A stretch of 64,000 bases of DNA from Psychroflexus tropicus DSM 15496 (GTDB lineage: Bacteria; Bacteroidota; Bacteroidia; Flavobacteriales; Flavobacteriaceae): NCBI RefSeq assembly GCF_000378765.1, contig NZ_KB905342.1, positions 372,001-436,000 on the forward strand, given 5' to 3'. Below the pieces are notes generated by a model. The model made no database searches and was not told the origin of the DNA. It worked only from the letters and a program-made list of their open reading frames with translations. How positions within the stretch are numbered: the stretch's first letter is position 1; each line of letters starts with the position of its first letter. Made by a program: the position numbers and the translations under genes. Of the stretch, positions 59,825 through 64,000 are shown piece after piece.

Positions 59825-61443
59825 TTATAGCCTAAAATTCCAGTGTATTCTTTGGTATTGGATAGTACTTCTATTGCTTTTTCAATTACTTCATCTTCCA
59901 TCGTATAGTAAGTGTAAACCGCTTCATCATAGCCCAGTTTTCTGATGATAGATTCGGTTATGAGCTTTTGGATAGTCTCTTTTTCCTTATTAAAAGCTTT
60001 AATTTTTTCCTGCTGAAGCTGTTCTTGCAGCTCCTGAAGTGTAGACTTTATGGATTCTAAATAATCTTCAGTATCGGCTACTTTTCTCAGCTCTGCAAGC
60101 TGCTGATCTGTAGCAGTTTCATATTTAAATCCACTTTTATTGATGTAAGCTCTAAACTCTTCCAGGATATCTTTCTTAAAATTGAAATTAGATAAATTCA
60201 GTTCAGGGTGTTGATTGACGTAATTCACACTGAAATCGAAGATGAGATTTTCCGCTTTTAATGCCTTCACATACTGATTTTCCTTTTCGATGGCTAGTTC
60301 AATGTCTGGTCTTACGCCTCCTCCATCATATACACTTCTGCCGTTTTTGGTCTTAAATTCACTGTATTCTGTCTTGTCTTTTCTGATGCTTTTACCATCC
60401 TTATAATCCAGGGCTTGGATACATCTTCCACTTGGGGTGTAATACCTGGATATGGTGATTTTAGCCTGAGTACCATAATTCAACTTCTTTGGTCGTTGAA
60501 CTAAGCCTTTGCCAAAGCTTCTGCTTCCAATCACGACTCCACGATCTAAATCCTGTAAACTTCCTGACACAATTTCACTAGCAGAGGCTGAATTTTCATT
60601 GATCAATACTGCTACCGGGATTTCGGTATCGATGGCTTTATTTTGAGTGGCGTAGGTCTGGTTATATTTATCGATGGCCGATTTAGTAAAGGTAATGGTC
60701 GTTCCTTTTTCGATAAATACATTACTTACATTCACCGCTTCTGAGAGCAATCCTCCTGGATTATTTCTAAGATCTAAAATCAATTGAGTAGCTCCTTTAT
60801 TTTTAAGCTCCTGTACCGCTTCAATAACTTCTGAAGATGCTGTTCTGGAAAATTGAGATAGTACAATATAACCTGTATTGTCGTCTAAAAGCCTTTGAAA
60901 AGGCACTGCTTTTTCTTTTACCACTCCTCTTTTTAGCTTTAAAGTTTCCAAGCCAGAGTTTCGCTTAAGAGTTAAGTCTATTTCTGTATTTGGCGCTCCT
61001 TTCAGTAATTCTCCAGCATCTTTATTATAATCTTTAACTTGAATATCTCCAATTTTGATGATCTCATCACCAATTTGGAGTCCCGCTTTATCTGCTGGTG
61101 AGCCTTTCACCAGGTTCTTAATGATGATAGATTCTGGTGTGGTGATGATATTTGCTCCAATTCCCGTATAAGATCCAGAATTACGGATTCTTGCATTTTG
61201 TATCTGTTGTTCATCCCAATAGACCGTATAAGGATCTAAATCCTCTAGCATGGCTTCTATGGCGGTGTTCATCAATGCAGAGGGATTCACTTCATCTACA
61301 TAATTCATATTCACCTCTTTATAAAGGTTAGTAAAAATTTCAATCTGCTTGGCAATTTCAAAAAAATCATTTTTGTAGGACGTAAATCCAAAAGTCACAA
61401 ACGCGACAACAACAGTTAGCAGCAATACCTTCAATCTTTTCAT
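59821..61443 (-). CDS. S41 C-terminal processing peptidase with PDZ domain
   Basis: 540 residues. Signal or anchor at residues about 4-22; then a PDZ domain (IGANIITTPESIIIKNLVKGSPADKAGLQIGDEIIKI, about 95-135) and the S41 core with GYIVLSQFSRTASSEV, LDLRNNPGGLLSEAV, NENSASASEIVSGSLQDLDRG (nucleophile Ser in SASASE) and RSFGKGLVQ (catalytic Lys). A long coiled C-terminal tail follows. Probably a periplasmic processing protease of the CtpA type. It overlaps rnpA by 4 bases, so the two are co-transcribed. Confidence 0.93.
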   Translation of the reverse strand: MKRLKVLLLTVVVAFVTFGFTSYKNDFFEIAKQIEIFTNLYKEVNMNYVDEVNPSALMNTAIEAMLEDLDPYTVYWDEQQIQNARIRNSGSYTGIGANIITTPESIIIKNLVKGSPADKAGLQIGDEIIKIGDIQVKDYNKDAGELLKGAPNTEIDLTLKRNSGLETLKLKRGVVKEKAVPFQRLLDDNTGYIVLSQFSRTASSEVIEAVQELKNKGATQLILDLRNNPGGLLSEAVNVSNVFIEKGTTITFTKSAIDKYNQTYATQNKAIDTEIPVAVLINENSASASEIVSGSLQDLDRGVVIGSRSFGKGLVQRPKKLNYGTQAKITISRYYTPSGRCIQALDYKDGKSIRKDKTEYSEFKTKNGRSVYDGGGVRPDIELAIEKENQYVKALKAENLIFDFSVNYVNQHPELNLSNFNFKKDILEEFRAYINKSGFKYETATDQQLAELRKVADTEDYLESIKSTLQELQEQLQQEKIKAFNKEKETIQKLITESIIRKLGYDEAVYTYYTMEDEVIEKAIEVLSNTKEYTGILGYN

Positions 61444-61796
61444 TTCATCTGTTTTAAAAGTGATTTTACCTTTTCATGAATCCTCGCAGAAGTCTCCTGA
61501 GTTTTCCCTATAAATATAAGCATAACCGCAAAAGTAGTCGATGAATCGTCTATTTCATGCTTGTGTAAGCGATAAGCTTCTCTCAACTGCCTTTTAATCC
61601 GAATGCGATCTACAGCCTTTCTGAAATTTCGCTTAGAAACACTTACGCCTACTTTATTATCCTCTTCCTCAATCCTGACGTAACGGATAAGCAGTGGATA
61701 AGATTTTATTGAGGACCCTTCTTCAAAAACTCGTTTAATCTGTTTTTTAGATTTGAGTTTCTCTCGTTCCGGATACGTAAATGACTTCAATTTCAT
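61440..61796 (-). CDS. rnpA: Ribonuclease P protein component
   Basis: 118 residues, RNase P protein subunit that assists the catalytic RNA in 5'-tRNA maturation. Signature RNFRKAVDRIRIKRQLREAYR (R-N-x(R/K)-R-x-x-R-x-x-x-R) near residues 58-78, with the N-terminal YPEREKLKSKKQIKRVFEEGSS. Basic and of normal length. rpmH is not next to it, as in several Bacteroidetes. Confidence 0.94.
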   Translation of the reverse strand: MKLKSFTYPEREKLKSKKQIKRVFEEGSSIKSYPLLIRYVRIEEEDNKVGVSVSKRNFRKAVDRIRIKRQLREAYRLHKHEIDDSSTTFAVMLIFIGKTQETSARIHEKVKSLLKQMK

Positions 61797-61804
61797 GCTT
61801 GTTA

Positions 61805-61840
61805 ACTAAAAAGCAATACCTGTAATGAAGGTATTGCTTT
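61805..61840 (-). terminator. pgk terminator
   Basis: On the minus strand AAAGCAATACC pairs with GGTATTGCTTT (11 bp, 61810-61820 and 61830-61840), 9-base loop, followed by TTAGTT. It lies 20 bases past the pgk stop. Confidence 0.8.
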
Positions 61841-61860
61841 ATCATATATAGGAGGTGTTA

Positions 61861-63042
61861 CTACTTTAAAGCATCAATACCAGGTAGACTTTTGCCTTCT
61901 AACATTTCCAGCATGGCACCGCCACCGGTAGACACGTAGCTCACTTTGCTATCGAATCCAAATTGTTTAGCGGCAGAGACACTATCACCTCCACCCACTA
62001 ATGAAAAAGCTCCCTGTTCTGTGGCCTTAGTGATCTCTTCACCCAGGGCGACCGTCCCTTTAGAAAAGGTATCCATTTCGAATACCCCAAGCGGTCCGTT
62101 CCACAGGATAATTTTTGAGCCGCCGATGACTTTGGCGAAATTCTCTCTGGATTGTGGACCAGCATCTAAGCCCATCCAACCGTCGGAGATAGCGTTGATC
62201 GGTTCAATTTTAGTCTCAGCCTCATTATCAAATTGTTGAGTCACTACACTATCTACTGGTAGATGTACTTTCACATTCTGAGCTTCAGCCTTTTTCAAAA
62301 TATCCAGTGCGAGATTTTGTAGATCATCTTCCACTAAAGATTCTCCAATTTTACCCCCCTGAGCTTTAATAAACGTAAAGGCCATTCCCCCACCAATGAT
62401 CAGATGATCTACTTTGGGTAGAATGTTTTCTATCACGGTAATTTTTGAGGATACTTTGGCACCCCCCAAAACTGCTGTCACAGGCTTTTCGGTAGAATTA
62501 AGAACTTTATCCAGACTTTCTATTTCTTTTTGAAGTAAGAGTCCCATGGCTTTATCCTCAAAATATTTAGCAACTACAGTAGTTGAGGCATGTGCTCTAT
62601 GGGCTGTACCAAACGCATCATTCACGTAGATGTCTCCTAGTTTAGAAAGTTTTTCAGCAAAAGCATCGTCCCCTTTTTTCTCTTCAGAATAATAGCGTAG
62701 GTTTTCTAAAAGAAGAATCTCTCCGGGATGTATTTCAGAAGCCGCTGCCTCGGCATCTTTACCCACACAATCTTCAACAAATTTCACCTTGACTCCCAAC
62801 ACATCAGACACCGCATTGACGATGTGATTTAAAGAGTATTTTTCTTCTTTTCCTTCTGGTCTACCGAGGTGTGACATTAATACTGCACTTCCACCATCTT
62901 CCAGCACTTTAATAATGCTTGGCTTTGCACCTTCTATTCTGCTTCTATCAGCAACCTCAAAGTCCTTAGTAAGGGGGACATTAAAATCTACCCTTATCAG
63001 CGCTCTTTTATCTTTGAAGTTGTAATCGTTAATGGTTTTCAT
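61861..63042 (-). CDS. pgk: Phosphoglycerate kinase
   Basis: Glycolysis, ATP formation from 1,3-bisphosphoglycerate. 393 residues, the standard bacterial length. N-terminal signature RALIRVDFNVPL, substrate-binding HLGRPEGK, the GGAKVSSKI and GGGMAF motifs of the hinge, and the C-terminal nucleotide loop VGGGDSVSAAKQFG. Divergent from holB. Followed by its own terminator. Confidence 0.98.
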   Translation of the reverse strand: MKTINDYNFKDKRALIRVDFNVPLTKDFEVADRSRIEGAKPSIIKVLEDGGSAVLMSHLGRPEGKEEKYSLNHIVNAVSDVLGVKVKFVEDCVGKDAEAAASEIHPGEILLLENLRYYSEEKKGDDAFAEKLSKLGDIYVNDAFGTAHRAHASTTVVAKYFEDKAMGLLLQKEIESLDKVLNSTEKPVTAVLGGAKVSSKITVIENILPKVDHLIIGGGMAFTFIKAQGGKIGESLVEDDLQNLALDILKKAEAQNVKVHLPVDSVVTQQFDNEAETKIEPINAISDGWMGLDAGPQSRENFAKVIGGSKIILWNGPLGVFEMDTFSKGTVALGEEITKATEQGAFSLVGGGDSVSAAKQFGFDSKVSYVSTGGGAMLEMLEGKSLPGIDALK

Positions 63043-63068
63043 GCAATTTTCATTTTGTGAATGAATTT

Positions 63069-63076
63069 CAAATTTA
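63069..63076 (-). promoter_or_regulatory. -7 promoter element of pgk
   Basis: The minus strand reads TAAATTTG, a perfect TAnnTTTG, 26 bases before the pgk ATG. Confidence 0.45.
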
Positions 63077-63101
63077 CTGAAATATTTTTTCTAGAGGGGT
63101 A

Positions 63102-63109
63102 TAGCTTTG
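63102..63109 (+). promoter_or_regulatory. -7 promoter element of holB
   Basis: TAGCTTTG, a perfect TAnnTTTG, 13 bases before the holB ATG. No clear -33. Confidence 0.45.
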
Positions 63110-63122
63110 TTATTTTAGCCGC

Positions 63123-64000
63123 ATGACATTTGATGATATCCTAGGCTTAGACCATCTTAAAAAGCATTTGATAACCAGTATTGAGAATCAACGTGTGCCA
63201 CATGCGCAAATATTTGTAGGTTCAACTGGCTCTGGCACTTTACCTATGGCTATTGCTTTTGCCAGATTATTAATGCTTGAGCGCTCGCAATCAGAACGAC
63301 ACAGTAGTCTTGTTAGTTTTATGGATCAATTGACACATCCCGATTTACATTTTGTCTATCCGATTAATAAAACAGCCTCTTCCCCCAAAAAACCTGTGTC
63401 TAAAGACTTCATTAAGGACTGGAGGCGATTCGTATTGTCTAACCCTTACCAGACCCTTTACGATTGGTATATGCACATTGGTATCGAAAAGAAACAAGGC
63501 TCTATCAATGTAGATGAAGCTGCTGATGTGGTCAAATCACTTTCTTTAAAATCTTACGAAGGCGGTCCAAAGATCATGATTATGTGGTGCGCCGATAAAC
63601 TCAATACATCAGCCTCTAATAAGCTTCTTAAACTCATAGAGGAGCCTCCGCAGAACACCTATTTTATACTCATTACCGATTCACCAGAGGATATTTTGCA
63701 AACCATACGTTCTCGATGTCAGCGTTTAGATTTTCCGCCCCTTGGAGAGGCCGATTTGGTTAAGGGTTTATTGGCTAAGTTCGATATGACAAAAAATGAG
63801 GCCATAAAAATCGCTCAGCAAGCCGATGGGAGTTTTTCTAAAGCCTTACATCTTGCTGAACATAATTCTGATGACGAGAAATTTGAACAATGGTTCATCA
63901 CCTGGGTGCGTAGTGCCTTTAAAGCCAAAGGAAATAAACACGTGGTATCCGATTTACTAAACTGGTCTGAGGCACTGGCTTCTGAAACACGGGAAACGCA
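63123..64000 (+). CDS. holB: DNA polymerase III delta-prime subunit (3' end outside window)
   Basis: Clamp-loader subunit. The ATG at 63123 opens a frame that runs to the window end (292 codons). Visible: MTFDDILGLDHLKKHLITSIENQRVPHAQIF, a degenerate P-loop GSTGSGTLPMA without the Lys (usual for delta-prime, which does not bind ATP), KIMIMWCADKLNTSASNKLLKLIEEPP (the SRC-family NKLLKxLEEPP motif) and IRSRCQRLDF. The Cys cluster of some delta-prime zinc modules is absent from this part. Confidence 0.9.
   Translation, partial: MTFDDILGLDHLKKHLITSIENQRVPHAQIFVGSTGSGTLPMAIAFARLLMLERSQSERHSSLVSFMDQLTHPDLHFVYPINKTASSPKKPVSKDFIKDWRRFVLSNPYQTLYDWYMHIGIEKKQGSINVDEAADVVKSLSLKSYEGGPKIMIMWCADKLNTSASNKLLKLIEEPPQNTYFILITDSPEDILQTIRSRCQRLDFPPLGEADLVKGLLAKFDMTKNEAIKIAQQADGSFSKALHLAEHNSDDEKFEQWFITWVRSAFKAKGNKHVVSDLLNWSEALASETRET

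Overview
The window is from a low-GC chromosome of the Bacteroidetes, almost certainly a marine-type member of the Flavobacteriia. Evidence: a gliding lipoprotein gene (gldH), a protein with a type IX secretion C-terminal domain, a SusC-type TonB receptor with an N-terminal carboxypeptidase-like domain, outer-membrane lipoproteins with Ser/Asp-rich lipobox flanks, promoters of the Bacteroidetes form (TTG, then about 18-19 bases, then TAnnTTTG), and no clear Shine-Dalgarno sequences. No rRNA, tRNA, CRISPR array, prophage or intact insertion sequence was seen.

Layout. 1-9 kb: mutY (partial), an HU-type DNA-binding gene, a 29-codon basic peptide gene, rng, recX, a lipoprotein, a JmjC-like cupin, bioB and a ketoacyl synthase. 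7.8-20.8 kb: ricT-like gene, gldH, a class A penicillin-binding protein, queD, an Fe(II)/2-oxoglutarate oxygenase, a large membrane protein, serA, an ABC exporter, an amidohydrolase and a CBS protein, followed by a 15-copy 7-bp tandem repeat and a duplicated noncoding block. 21-37 kb: a deacetylase-family protein, a PLP enzyme, a His/Met-rich lipoprotein, a TonB receptor, a PH-domain operon, an acetyltransferase-ovoA (ovothiol) operon, an S41 protease operon and a redox-regulated HxlR module. 38-40.5 kb: a decaying locus of secreted proteins (one pseudogene, one gene whose start codon seems lost). 40.8-53.7 kb: almost entirely minus-strand accessory and envelope genes, including a second His/Met-rich lipoprotein, a His-rich DUF4198/HupE metal pair, and a HExxH protein next to a small inverted-repeat-bounded element. 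54-64 kb: rnr, two small proteins, a gene-free stretch dense in DnaA boxes that I read as the probable chromosomal origin, then rpiB, a zinc-type CDF transporter, an ElaA-type acetyltransferase, an S41 C-terminal processing protease, rnpA, pgk and holB (partial).

How it fits together. Most of the window is core housekeeping plus envelope functions. The features most worth following are the candidate oriC at 57.38-57.85 kb, the two paralogous His/Met-rich coiled-coil lipoproteins with related terminators, two genes whose promoters sit so close to the ATG that leaderless mRNAs are expected, four convergent gene pairs with stop codons interlocked in the same 4 bases, and a family of intergenic TGTCA/TCGAG inverted repeats. 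Where I moved a start codon, a promoter element or a signal peptide usually decided it, and the entry says so.
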